Assembly (NCBI GenBank): GCA_963824705.1
Contig: CAWGQE010000003.1
Span: forward strand, 372,001-436,000
Length of the DNA stretch: 64,000 bases
Origin: VRUE01 sp963824705
Lineage (GTDB): Bacteria > Actinomycetota > Thermoleophilia > Solirubrobacterales > 70-9
Reading direction: 5' to 3'
Made by a program: the position numbers and the translations under genes. This document shows positions 28,297-36,984 of the stretch, piece by piece (the first letter of the stretch is position 1; the number at the start of each line of letters is the position of its first letter). A model generated the notes under the pieces. The model searched no databases. It was not told the origin of the DNA and saw only the letters and a list, made by a program, of their open reading frames with translations.

Positions 28297-28482
28297 TTAT
28301 GCAGTCGAAGCGTGGCGCCGCGCCTGCTGCTCGGTGGCTCGGCGGAGCGAGGTCTGGAAGAGCGACTTGTCGATCCGACCGTGGAAGATCGGGACGTGCA
28401 TCTCGACGCACTTGCCGATCACCTCCTGCCGTTTCATGCGCAACTCGTCGGCAAGCTCGGACGGGGTGAGGTGATTGGCCAC
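28297..28482 (-). CDS. Small helical protein, possible HTH-like
   Basis: The 61-residue product starts at GTG 28482 with a good ribosome-binding site (GGGAGGT on the minus strand, about 7 bases upstream). It reads MANHLTPSELADELRMKRQ and continues with two or three predicted helices; the LTPSELADELRMKRQEVI part resembles the short helical domain at the N-terminus of IF2 or a minimal winged helix. I cannot assign a family. It lies 32 bases upstream of the acyl-CoA synthetase gene on the same strand. Confidence 0.65.
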   Translation of the reverse strand: MANHLTPSELADELRMKRQEVIGKCVEMHVPIFHGRIDKSLFQTSLRRATEQQARRHASTA

Positions 28483-28609
28483 GGCGGACCTCCCAGGTAG
28501 TTGAAATCGGGTAGCCCAGTTTTACCCCGGAGGGCGGACGTGTCAAACGGATGCGGATGCAGTTTGCGTAGATCGGCCGGCGGGAGCGCCGGCTCGCGAT
28601 AATGCAGGG

Positions 28610-29335
28610 GTGTCCGAAGTCGCCGCCACTCCGATACCTCGCCGGGGCCGCCTCTGGGTGATCCTCGCGCTTGCCTTGGCGCTCGGGGCGCTCGGCTACG
28701 CGCTGGTCAGCATCTCCACCAAGAAGGCCGACAACAACTTCGTCCAGATCGAAGGCATCTCCACTGCTCAGGAGCTTTTCGGCGGGGTTCCGCAGGAAGG
28801 GGATCGGCTCGGATCGTCCGATGCGTCGGTCTCGATCCAGGTCTTCAACGATCTCCAGTGCGGCAACTGTCGCGCCGACTTTCTCGCCACGATTCCCGCT
28901 CTGACCGAAAGCTACGTGCGCCCCGGATCGGTGAAGCTGTTGATGCGCCACTACTCGGTCGCCGAAAATCCGCTCGAGCTCGGCTTCTTTGGGGCCGAAG
29001 CGGCGGCACAGCAGGGTTACGGCTGGCAATACACCTATCTCTTCTTCCTCAACCAGGCGGAGGCGGAACGGTTTGGGATCGACAATGACTTCATGGCCTC
29101 GCTGGCCGGCTCGATCGGCGAACTCGACGTCCCGGAATGGCAGGAAGCACTGGATCGCGAAGGTGGCTCCGGAGGAGCGATGGCGAAACGACTCGAAGCC
29201 GACGGAGAACTCGGGACCAAGCTCGGTATCCGCACCGGCGTGGCGATGATCGTCAGCGGACCGAGCGGCACCCGCACCCTTCAGGACGGTCCGAGCCTCG
29301 GCCAGGCGGAACGGGCGATTGAAGCCGTCAGCTGA
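28610..29335 (+). CDS. DsbA-like membrane-anchored thioredoxin-fold protein
   Basis: The 241-residue product has an N-terminal membrane anchor (about residues 14-34, LWVILALALALGALGYALV) followed by a DsbA/DsbG-like thioredoxin domain. The redox motif is CGNC within FNDLQCGNC, after a strand typical of the Thioredoxin_4 family. It is expected outside the membrane as a disulfide oxidoreductase. Start is GTG 28610. Eight bases separate its stop from the carbonic anhydrase start, so the two are probably co-transcribed. Confidence 0.85.
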   Translation: MSEVAATPIPRRGRLWVILALALALGALGYALVSISTKKADNNFVQIEGISTAQELFGGVPQEGDRLGSSDASVSIQVFNDLQCGNCRADFLATIPALTESYVRPGSVKLLMRHYSVAENPLELGFFGAEAAAQQGYGWQYTYLFFLNQAEAERFGIDNDFMASLAGSIGELDVPEWQEALDREGGSGGAMAKRLEADGELGTKLGIRTGVAMIVSGPSGTRTLQDGPSLGQAERAIEAVS

Positions 29336-29342
29336 CCGACCC

Positions 29343-29756
29343 ATGTCTGAAGATCGACGCATCGCCGTCGTCGCCTGCATGGATGCCCGCCTCGACGCCG
29401 CCGGCTTCCTCGACGATTGGCCCACGCCGGTGCACATCATTCGCAACGCGGGCGGTCGCGTGACCGACGACGTCCTGCGCTCCCTTGCGGCTTCGTGTGC
29501 GCTGGGGACAAGGAGGATCCTCGTCTTCCACCACACGGACTGCGCCATGGCCGCGCACTCCGACGAGCAGATACGCGACCTGCTTCCCCCCGGCGCGGAT
29601 CCAGAGGTGGACTTCCTCACCATCGTCGACCCGGTCGAGTCCCTCCGAGAGGATGTTCTCTCGATCGGAGGCTCATCGCTTCTCCCGGCTGAGATCGAGG
29701 TGGCCGGTTTCATCTATGACCTCGATTCGCGGGTCGCCCGCGAGATCCAGATCTGA
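29343..29756 (+). CDS. Small beta-class carbonic anhydrase
   Basis: Carbonic anhydrase interconverts CO2 and bicarbonate. The 137-residue product (ATG 29343) has the zinc ligands of the beta class: Cys and Asp in ACMDARLD and the His/Cys pair in FHHTDCAM, with the conserved RNAGGRVTDDVLRSL. The short length matches the Rv1284-like actinobacterial type. It follows the DsbA-like gene. Confidence 0.9.
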   Translation: MSEDRRIAVVACMDARLDAAGFLDDWPTPVHIIRNAGGRVTDDVLRSLAASCALGTRRILVFHHTDCAMAAHSDEQIRDLLPPGADPEVDFLTIVDPVESLREDVLSIGGSSLLPAEIEVAGFIYDLDSRVAREIQI

Positions 29757-29774
29757 CGCGACGCCGGTCTCTAA

Positions 29775-29848
29775 TCGGGGCGCCCGGATTTGAACCGGGG
29801 ACCTCACCGACCCGAACGGTGCGCGCTACCAGGCTGCGCCACGCCCCG
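29775..29848 (-). tRNA. tRNA-Pro (anticodon CGG)
   Basis: On the minus strand the 74-base sequence folds into a full cloverleaf: acceptor CGGGGCG with CGCCCCG, T8-G9, D stem GCGC/GCGC with GG in the loop, anticodon stem CACCG/CGGTG around loop TTCGGGT (anticodon CGG), T stem CCCGG/CCGGG with TTCAAAT, discriminator A. CCA is not encoded. It reads proline CCG codons. Confidence 0.97.
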
Positions 29849-29871
29849 ATGGCGGCGATTATCTCAGAGCC

Positions 29872-29884
29872 GCCCCTTTGGGGC
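29872..29884 (-). terminator. Small hairpin between tRNA-Pro and the upstream gene
   Basis: GCCCC-TTT-GGGGC forms a 5-bp stem just after the stop of the minus-strand gene ending at 29898 and before the tRNA. It may end that transcript; no T tract is present. Confidence 0.3.
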
Positions 29885-29897
29885 CATTCGGCGGGCT

Positions 29898-30665
29898 TCA
29901 GGCGGCGTGGGGGATGCCGGCAATCGTTCTCCTGCCGGCGACATTGTCACGACCCAAGGAGATGGGGTCGGTCTGCGGGACGACGTGCGGATAGTCCTGT
30001 AGTCGGATCTGCGAAGCGAGCATCGTGTGTCGATCGCCGGCCTTCCCGATCGGGACTGGCCAGAGACCCTCGTTATGGCAGGCCCCGGATTGCTCGCGCA
30101 AATGGATCGGGGGATCGGCCAGGGACGCGAAGGCGCCGTCGGGGCTGTGCATGACGACCTCGACCGAGTAAAGCGATCGCAACAGGGGCTGCCGGGACTC
30201 GCCACCGTCCCATTCGAGCCGATTGGCGACGCTGACCCGAACGCAACGCAACCCGGGAGCGATCTCGTCGACCCACGCTTCGACCGTCGCATGGAGAGGT
30301 TCCCATTCCCAATTCAGGGCTCCCACCGGGACGCCGTTCTCGACAAGCTCCGCTCGTCTTGTGCCCGCCGGCTCGATGCGCGCTGTGCGGCCCGGGAGCG
30401 AGGGGATCGAGACCTCGTGCTCGACGGACTCCTCGCGGCTGGCGTAGCGCGTACCGGCGATGACCATGAAGTCGACTGGCTCGCCCCTTGCGTCGAGGAC
30501 TTGTCGCTCGACCGTCTGTCGCACCCGCACCGTGACCTCAACGACGGGATCGAGTCCCTCGATCAGGCACTCTGCGTGCAGCTGTGATCGTCCCTCTGGG
30601 CAGCCGCGGGGAGGGACGCCACGTGCGACGCGCTTCCGATCCTCCATCGGTAGATCCATACCCAT
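29898..30665 (-). CDS. Conserved protein of unknown function, possibly truncated
   Basis: With ATG 30665 the product is 255 residues (TTG 30686 would add seven). It is acidic, beta-rich in appearance and has no signal, membrane segment or catalytic motif that I recognise. Recognisable stretches are SLPGRTARIEPAG, ACHNEGLWPVPIG and RHTMLASQIRLQDYP. From memory these look like the middle of a longer actinobacterial family in which the text after LYDYPQ continues with a conserved acidic segment; here the sequence departs and ends, suggesting loss of the C-terminal part. Function unknown; the family memory is unverified. Confidence 0.6.
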   Translation of the reverse strand: MGMDLPMEDRKRVARGVPPRGCPEGRSQLHAECLIEGLDPVVEVTVRVRQTVERQVLDARGEPVDFMVIAGTRYASREESVEHEVSIPSLPGRTARIEPAGTRRAELVENGVPVGALNWEWEPLHATVEAWVDEIAPGLRCVRVSVANRLEWDGGESRQPLLRSLYSVEVVMHSPDGAFASLADPPIHLREQSGACHNEGLWPVPIGKAGDRHTMLASQIRLQDYPHVVPQTDPISLGRDNVAGRRTIAGIPHAA

Positions 30666-30794
30666 CCCATTCGTGGGCAAAACCAATCCGTCGACAGTAT
30701 GGGCTGAGCTTCGGATGGCTAGGGCATCGCCGCGATTGATCCCGCAACGAGCGGGTAGTTGCGCCCGTATTCCGCAAATCTGAACGGAGGAACG

Positions 30795-31310
30795 ATGGAG
30801 GCTTCAGCGCCGACCCCCAGCAAGGGCATCTTCGACAGCGCCAACCTGGAGGCCAGGGAACACGTCGTCGAGCTGCTCAAAAAGGCCTACTGGATGGAGA
30901 TCGAGACCGTCATGAGCTACATCGCCGCATCGGTCAATCTCGACGGGGTGCGCGCGCAGGAGATCAAGGAGTCGCTGGCCGAGGACGTGGAAGAGGAGCT
31001 CGGCCACGCCAAGCAATTCGCGGCGCGGATCAAGGAGCTCTATGGGGTGGTGCCGGGCTCGCAGGATTTCGCCGCCGAGCAGAGCTTCCTCCAGCCGCCC
31101 GCGGAGCAGACCGACATCGTTCACATCATCCGCGGCGTGATCAAGGCGGAGACCGGCGCGATCGAGCACTACACCCGAATCATCGAGGAGACCGACGGCG
31201 TCGATCCGGTCACGCAGGACATGACGATCGCGATTCTCCGTGACGAGCAGGGCCACCGCCGCCTCTTCGAGGGCTTCCTGCGCGAGTACGAGTTCGAGGG
31301 AATCGCCTAA
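30795..31310 (+). CDS. Ferritin-like di-iron protein
   Basis: The 171-residue product is a four-helix-bundle ferritin-like protein (bacterioferritin/DPS superfamily) that may store iron or protect against peroxide. Two ExxH metal-binding motifs are visible, EELGH in helix two and DEQGH near the end, with matching glutamates in helices one (MEIETVMSY) and three (KAETGAIEHY). ATG 30795 has GGAGGA at 30786-30791. No heme ligand can be assigned. Confidence 0.85.
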   Translation: MEASAPTPSKGIFDSANLEAREHVVELLKKAYWMEIETVMSYIAASVNLDGVRAQEIKESLAEDVEEELGHAKQFAARIKELYGVVPGSQDFAAEQSFLQPPAEQTDIVHIIRGVIKAETGAIEHYTRIIEETDGVDPVTQDMTIAILRDEQGHRRLFEGFLREYEFEGIA

Positions 31311-31338
31311 GCGGAGGCGAGGCGGGTACGCAGGGCTC

Positions 31339-32193
31339 ATGGATGCCCAGAGGCCGCTGCGAGCCCTCGATCGTTATCAGCAGCGTCACACGCCGTTGGC
31401 GCTACCCGCTGCGGTGGTCAAGAAGTTCGGCGATGACGATGGCGGCGATCTCGCCGCGTTGATCGCCTACCGGGCCTTCTTCTCCCTCTTTCCCCTTCTG
31501 CTGGTGCTCACCACGGTGCTCGGCTATGTGCTTGCGGGCAACCCCGACCTGCGCCAGGAAGCGGTCGACTCCACGCTCGCCCAGTTCCCGGTGATTGGCG
31601 ATCAGATCAAGTTGAGCTCGCTCGAAGGCAACGGCATCGCCTTGGCGGTGGGCATCGTCGGTTCGCTTTGGGCCGGCCTCGGTGTCGTGCTCGCGACGGA
31701 GAGGGCGCTCGACCGGGTTTGGGCTGTGTCTCGCCGCGATCGCTCCGGCTTCCTCGCCTCCCGGTTGCGGGCGCTCGCTCTCCTTTTCGTGCTCGGCGCA
31801 TTGACGATCGCTTCGACGGTTGCCTCGGGATTGGTCGGCGGCGGCGCCGGTCTGCTTGGTCCGTTCGCCGGCATTGCGGTCTCGATCGGCGTCAACGCGG
31901 TCGTCTTCGGCGCCGTCTTCGCGTTCTTGGGACAGCGGTCTACGTCCCTGCGCGCCTTGCTGCCGGGAATCGCCCTCGCGGCGGTCTGCTGGTCTGTCCT
32001 GCAGTTGGTTGGCGGCTACTTCGTCTCCCACCAGATTCGCAACGCGACGCCGGCCTATGGCACCTTTGCCCTCGTCCTCGGGCTTCTCGTGTGGATTCAG
32101 CTCGGTGCGACGCTCACCGTGCTCAGCGCCGAGCTCAACGTCGTCCGGGCCCGCGGCCTCTGGCCTCGCAGCCTGCTCGGAGTCGACCGATAG
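31339..32193 (+). CDS. YihY/BrkB family inner membrane protein
   Basis: The 284-residue product has six hydrophobic segments and the family features: an N-terminal cytoplasmic helix, ALIAYRAFFSLFPLLLVLTTVLGY in the first membrane region, and the ending NATPAYGTFALVLGLLVWIQ. The family was once called ribonuclease BN in error; its true role (transport or envelope) is unclear. ATG 31339 is 28 bases after the ferritin-like gene. Confidence 0.88.
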   Translation: MDAQRPLRALDRYQQRHTPLALPAAVVKKFGDDDGGDLAALIAYRAFFSLFPLLLVLTTVLGYVLAGNPDLRQEAVDSTLAQFPVIGDQIKLSSLEGNGIALAVGIVGSLWAGLGVVLATERALDRVWAVSRRDRSGFLASRLRALALLFVLGALTIASTVASGLVGGGAGLLGPFAGIAVSIGVNAVVFGAVFAFLGQRSTSLRALLPGIALAAVCWSVLQLVGGYFVSHQIRNATPAYGTFALVLGLLVWIQLGATLTVLSAELNVVRARGLWPRSLLGVDR

Positions 32194-32279
32194 ACATTTC
32201 AACCGGTGGCGGTTACTGTGTTTTCAGTAGGAATCAACGGATCGGAGGGTGAGGGGAAATCGACTGGATCGCGATAATC

Positions 32280-33687
32280 GTGGGGGCCGTCGCAGCCCTT
32301 CTGATCGCGCTCGTTTTGGCGATCACGATCCGCCGTGAGCGCAAGGCGAGGCGGCGCTTCCAGATCCTCGGCGAAGTAGCCACGGTTTCCGAGGCCGGTG
32401 GCTCGTTGGAGGAGACCTTCGACGCGATCTGCGCCATCCTGGTGCCCGAGTTGGCCGATTTCTGCATGATCGACGTGCTCGACGAGGATCGCGTCCCCAG
32501 CCGCGTCGCCGTTCGCGTCGGACCGGGGCGGAAAACCGGAGTTCGAGCAGGGGCTTGCCGAGCGCCTTCCCTCGACGCCGCAGCCGATGGTCGAGGGCCA
32601 GAGCCGCTCGGCGTTGGAGCCACGTTTCTACGAGCGCGTATCCGAGCGGGACCTGCGCGAGCTGGCCCACGACGACGCCGAGGATCTCGATTTCCTGCGC
32701 AGCTTGGGCATGCGCTCGGCGATCACGGTCGCTCTGCAAGCACGCGGCGAAGTGACCGGGACGCTGACGATCGGGGTCGCCTGGTCGCGCCGGCGCTACC
32801 GGCGCGAAGACGCGCACTTCGCCTGGATCCTCTCCGGCCGCGTCGCGCTCGCGCTCGACAACTCCGGCCTCTTCGCCGACCTCGAGCGCGCCGAGCAGGC
32901 GCGGGCCGAGATCGCCGAGACGCTGCAGCGTGGCCTGTTGCCTTCGCCACTGCCCCACATCCCGGGCTGGTCGGTTGCCGCGATGTACCGGCCGGCGGGG
33001 GCCGAGAACGAGGTCGGCGGCGATTTCTACGACGTCTTTCGCGTGCCGGGGGGTTGGATGCTGGTGATCGGCGACGTGACCGGCCGCGGTGCTCATGCCG
33101 CTTCGATCACCGCGGTCGCCCGCTACACCCTGCGCACCGCCGCCGTGCTCACCGACGACCCCCTGGTCGCCCTGCAGACCCTCAATCGCGCCCTGCTGGC
33201 GCGAGGCGATTCCGCCCTATGCAGCCTCGCGGCCTTGACGCTCAGCGAGGATCGTTTCGAACCGGTGCGCCTGGCGGTCGCGGGCCACCCGCCGCCGCTG
33301 CTGGTCGATGCCGAGAGCGTCAGCGAGGTGGCGAGCGCCGACCCGGTGCTTGGTGCCTTCCACGATGCCGAGTGGAGGATCGCCCGCTGCGAGGTCGAGC
33401 CAGGGCAGCAGCTGGTGATCGTCACCGACGGAATCGCCGAGGCGCAGGGAGCGGAAGGGCGCTTCGGCGAGGCGAGGCTGCGGGCCGAACTCGGCGGCAC
33501 CTCCAACCCGGCGATGGCGCTGCAACGACTCGAGGCATCTCTGCACGCCTTCACCGAGGGGAAGCTCGACGACGATGTGGCGATGCTCGCCATCGCGCGC
33601 GCTTCGAATCGGGCTTCGGCGGGCGCTGAGGCGGAGGTATGGGCGCCGCCCGTAAACGTAGGGAGCCTGGAGGAGGGCAATGGCTGA
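32280..33687 (+). pseudogene. SpoIIE/RsbU-type PP2C phosphatase, frameshifted
   Basis: The 5-prime part codes for one membrane helix (VAALLIALVLAITI) and the start of a GAF-like domain up to RVAVRV at 32519. The rest of the GAF domain (from DRGGKPEFEQGL at 32521) and a complete SpoIIE phosphatase domain continue in the +1 frame to 33687, with AETLQRGLLPSPLP, GGDFYDVF, IGDVTGRGAHAA and DGIAEAQG motifs. One extra base (or two missing) near 32520 separates the halves. Such phosphatases activate anti-anti-sigma factors by dephosphorylation. Start GTG 32280 is uncertain. It overlaps the next gene by 8 bases. Confidence 0.85.
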
Positions 33688-34108
33688 TCCGCAGATGGCC
33701 TTGGTCGAGCGGCTCTATGACGCCTTCAATCGCCGCGACAGCGAGGAGATCGTCGCCGTCTGCGACGAGGGACTTGAGTTCTTCCCCGTCGTCACCGCGG
33801 AAGCGATCGGTCGCGATGCCCCCTACGTGGGACCGGATGGCCTGCGTGCCTACCTGGTCGACGTGGCCGAGGTCTGGGAAGAGCTTCGGATCACCCCCAG
33901 CGAGCTGCAGCGCAATGGCGACACGCTGTTGATCCGGGGTCGCGTCTACGCGCGCAGCCGGGAGCAGGGGATCCGGGACCTGCCGGTCGCGTGGATCTGG
34001 CAGGTGAGCGAGGGCCACTTCGTGCGCGGCGAAGTCTTCCCCGATCCCGAGCAGGCGGCGTCCGCTTCGTCGCTACTGCCGGGGCGCTGCGAAGCGAGCC
34101 CGAGCTGA
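33680..34108 (+). CDS. SnoaL/NTF2-like protein
   Basis: The 142-residue product has the cone-like alpha+beta pattern of the SnoaL/ketosteroid-isomerase superfamily: N-terminal LVERLYDAFNRRDSEEIVAVCDEGLEFFPV, a central YVGPDGLRAYLVDVAEVW helix, and C-terminal strands VAWIWQVSEGHFVRGEVF. Function is unknown; such domains bind small ligands. Unlike its neighbours in the sigma module it reads without disruption. Confidence 0.8.
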   Translation: MADPQMALVERLYDAFNRRDSEEIVAVCDEGLEFFPVVTAEAIGRDAPYVGPDGLRAYLVDVAEVWEELRITPSELQRNGDTLLIRGRVYARSREQGIRDLPVAWIWQVSEGHFVRGEVFPDPEQAASASSLLPGRCEASPS

Positions 34109-34142
34109 CGCCCAGGCGCTTCTAGGGGTCCGGGGAGAGCCC

Positions 34143-34506
34143 TCAGCCGCGCAGCTCGGCCAGTGCCGCGTCGCGCCGCTCGTGCATCGAGATCGACGAT
34201 TCGACCCCGGTGATCTTCAGCAGCCGACGGACCTGATGATTGTGGGAGCAGAGGACCAGGCGACCCTGACCCTCGTCGGCCTCGAGGCGCTGCCAGGCGC
34301 GCACGATCAGGGCGATCCCGGTCGAGTCGATGAACTCGCACTCGCAGAGGTCGAGAACGATCGAGGCATCGGAATGTCGACAGGGCGGCATCGAGCTTCT
34401 GCTCGAGCTCCGGCGCCGTGTTCATGTCCAGCTCGCCGCGGACGGTGAACGTGCGAATGCCGTCCTCGAGCTCCTCGCTCTCCACCTCGAAAGGAACTGG
34501 GCTCAC
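34143..34506 (-). pseudogene. STAS-domain anti-anti-sigma factor, frameshifted
   Basis: The N-terminal part from GTG 34506 reads SEELEDGIRTFTVRGELD through KLDAAL in one frame; the rest, ASIVLDLCECEFIDSTGIAL with the phosphorylatable serine in FIDSTG, reads in another frame to the stop at 34143. The switch falls between 34383 and 34366; two single-base losses there would restore a smooth reading through DIP. The family (SpoIIAA/RsbV) binds and inhibits the anti-sigma kinase. It is transcribed opposite to the phosphatase and kinase. Confidence 0.82.
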
Positions 34507-34570
34507 CGGCCGATCCTACCGCAGGCCCGGCCCTGAGCAGGCGCCTGGGCGAGGCCTGTCAGCCGCGGTG

Positions 34571-34594
34571 GTTTGTGCCCGAAGGCGGAGGGTA
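34571..34594 (+). promoter_or_regulatory. Candidate SigB/SigF-type promoter
   Basis: GTTT at 34571-34574 and GGGTA at 34590-34594 are separated by 15 bases, matching the consensus known for group 3 stress sigma factors (GTTT-N14-17-GGGTA). It lies 27 bases before the likely start of the HATPase gene, so the module could be under its own sigma factor. Confidence 0.5.
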
Positions 34595-34621
34595 GCCAGA
34601 AATCTCAGGAGTCCTACGACT

Positions 34622-35510
34622 ATGCTCGTTTCCGCGAGAGCCAGTCTCTCGGCGGCACGGATGGGGTCCAGCTCAAACACTCAGGCGATCCAAGACAGGC
34701 CCAAGGGGCTGCAGATGGTGCTACCCGCAAAATCCGAGAACGTTGCCGTTATCCGCCACGCCCTTGCGGGTCTGGCAGAGGAGATCGGTATGGACGAACC
34801 CGGGCTGGCGGATCTGAAGACCGTCGTCACCGAGGCCTGCATGAACGTCGTCGTCCACGCTTACCAAGGGCAACCGGGGCCGCTGACCGTCGAGGCCGAG
34901 GCGGACGAGAGCGGGCTGACGGTGGTCGTCCGCGACGAGGGCGGCGGGATCAGGCCGCAGGCCGACACCGAGCGCGACAGCCTGCGCCTCGGCCTCTCCC
35001 TGATCGCTGCCCTCTCGAGCAGCTTCTCGATCTCGGGCGGGATCGAGGAAGGGACCGTGGTGCGGATGCGCGTCCCCCTGCGTGGCGGTGGCACCAACGG
35101 CAGCGGCGATCCGGTCGAGATGAAGCCCTTCCCGGCCGATCGCACCGAGATGGTGATCGATCGCTCCGAGGTGCTCGCGCCGGTGCTGGCCCGCGTGGTC
35201 GGCGCGCTGGCGGCGCGCCGGGACCTCTCCGTCGATCGTGTGTCCGATGTGGTGTTGATGACCGACGCGATCGCTGGGGCCGCGCCTGAGCGGTTCAGCG
35301 ATGGCCGGGTGAGGCTCGGCCTCGACGAGCGTGAGGGTGGGATCGACCTGCGCCTCGGACCGATGGAATCGGGTGCGGCGAGCCGTATCCGCGAGGAGCT
35401 CGAAGATCCCGGACGTCGGCGGCTCGCTGGAGGCGCTGGCGGACGAGCTCAGCGTCGAGGAATCCGGCGACGGCGAGTATCTGGTCATTCGCTTTGCTGC
35501 TGCTCCCTGA
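34622..35510 (+). pseudogene. RsbW-type HATPase anti-sigma kinase, frameshifted near the end
   Basis: From ATG 34622 (AGGAG ten bases upstream; ATG 34715 is an alternative) the protein has the GHKL ATPase signatures of anti-sigma kinases: VTEACMNVVVHAY (N box), DEGGGI (G1) and LGLSLIAAL with a G-rich region. A second domain of about 110 residues follows. After GAA at 35402-35404 the natural reading (IPDVGGSLEALADEL ... VIRFAAAP, stop 35508-35510) is shifted by one base; the unshifted frame runs into low-quality Arg/Cys sequence. Expected role: bind the sigma factor or phosphorylate the STAS partner. Confidence 0.82.
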
Positions 35511-36244
35511 TCTGCTCCCGGATCCGAGCGAGAGCGCGGCGCAGGATGCGCGAGACGTGCATCTGCGAGTGGCCGATCTGCTCGGCGATCTGAGACTGGG
35601 TCATGTCCTCGGCGAAGCGCAGGCGCAACACGAGCCGCTCGCGCTCGTCGAGGTGGGGCAGCGCCGCGTCGAGGGCGATCCGGCCCTCTACCAGCTCGAA
35701 GCCCCCGTCCTCCTCGCCGATCCACTCGGTCGGCGCCGACTCCTCTGAGTCCTCAGAGCCTGCCGGTCGGTCGAGTGAGAGCGGCCGGCGGTTGTGGTTT
35801 GCCTCCATCACTTCGAGCACGTCGGTCTGCTCCACATCCAGCCGCGCGGCGATCTCGCCGACCGTGGGCGAGCGTTGGAGCTGCTTGGTCAGCTCGGTGA
35901 TCGCTTTGTCGACTTCCGCCATACGGTCGTGCAGGCCGGCGTGGCACCCGCACGGTCCAGACCCGATCGCGGAAGTGTCGTTTGAGCTCGCCGAGGATGG
36001 TCGGGGAGGCGAAGGCGGTGAAGGGGATGCCGCGCTCGGGGTCGAAGCGATCGACGGCGTTGAGCAGGCCGAGGTTGGCCACCTGGAGCAGGTCGTCGAA
36101 GGACTCGCTGGCTCCCCGGTAGCGCAACGCCAGCCTTTTGGCGAAGGGCATATTGCGGCGAATCAGCTCTTCGCGCATGGCGGGATCGCGGCTCTCCGCA
36201 AAGCGCCGCCACAGCTCATCGTCTTTTTGCAGCTTCAATTCCAT
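35485..36244 (-). pseudogene. SigB/SigF-family sigma factor, frameshifted
   Basis: Region 2 reads from ATG 36244: RRNMPFAKRLALRYRG, DDLLQVANLGLLNAVDRFDPERGIPFTAFASPTILGELKRHFRD, then VWTVRVPR. An extra base at about 35938 shifts the frame; regions 3 and 4 continue as GLHDRMAEVDKAITEL, PTVGEIAARLDVEQ and the helix-turn-helix MTQSQIAEQIGHSQMHVSRILRRAL to the stop at 35485. Together they make a complete SigB-like factor of about 253 residues. As written, neither half would be a working sigma factor. It ends convergently over the HATPase gene. Confidence 0.85.
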
Positions 36245-36380
36245 AGCTCAATGCCGGGTCGGCTCCCGAACCGATGCCGCCCTCGAGCCCTCGACGCAAG
36301 GCCGTGCAGCCACTCCGAAGACAAGCTAGCAAGCAGCTAGGCTCCCGCAGGACTTCGAAATCGAAAACAAGGAGTTCCAG

Positions 36381-36980
36381 ATGGCTTTCTCGGTTCCCGA
36401 CCTTCCCTACGACTACAACGCGCTCGAGCCCCACATCGATGAGGCGACGATGCGGGTCCATCACGACAAGCACCACCAGGCCTACGTCGACAAAGCGAAC
36501 GGCGCCCTGGAGGGGACCGAGTGGGCCGACCGCGAGGTCGAGGACGTGCTGCGCAACCTCAGCAGCCTGCCGGGGGACAAGCAAGGCCCCGTCCGCAACA
36601 ACGCCGGCGGCCACTTCAATCACTCGCTCTTCTGGCAGATGCTCAGCCCCGACGGCGGCGGCGCGCCGAGCGGCGACCTGGCCGCGGCGATCGACGAGAC
36701 CTTCGGCTCGCTCGACGAGTTCAAGGCGAAGTTCAAAGAAGCCGGCATCGCCCGCTTCGGCTCCGGTTGGGCCTGGCTGGTCAAGGACAGCTCGGGGCTC
36801 GCGGTCGTCTCGACCCCGAACCAGGACTCGCCGGTCACCGACGGCAGCATCCCGCTGCTCGGCTGCGACGTCTGGGAGCACGCCTACTACCTCAAGTACC
36901 AGAACAAACGCCCCGACTACATCGACGCTTTCTGGAACGTCGTGAACTGGCCCTTCGTCGAAAGCCGCTTCACCGAGTAG
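36381..36980 (+). CDS. sodA: Superoxide dismutase (Fe/Mn)
   Basis: The 199-residue product removes superoxide. The metal ligands are visible: His in MRVHHDKHHQAYVDK, His in GGHFNHSLFWQML, and Asp/His in DVWEHAYYLKYQNKRPDY. The ATG follows AAGGAG about 8 bases upstream. Manganese versus iron use cannot be settled by eye. It is divergent from the sigma factor gene and convergent with the GMC oxidoreductase. Confidence 0.96.
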   Translation: MAFSVPDLPYDYNALEPHIDEATMRVHHDKHHQAYVDKANGALEGTEWADREVEDVLRNLSSLPGDKQGPVRNNAGGHFNHSLFWQMLSPDGGGAPSGDLAAAIDETFGSLDEFKAKFKEAGIARFGSGWAWLVKDSSGLAVVSTPNQDSPVTDGSIPLLGCDVWEHAYYLKYQNKRPDYIDAFWNVVNWPFVESRFTE

Positions 36981-36984
36981 CTTG

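Noticed and set aside
27320..28474. 384-codon plus frame opposite the acyl-CoA synthetase
   Set aside because: Antisense shadow without domain features.
30027..30587. 186-codon plus frame opposite the unknown protein gene
   Set aside because: Composition is that of an antisense shadow; the minus-strand product looks more protein-like, though neither is proven.
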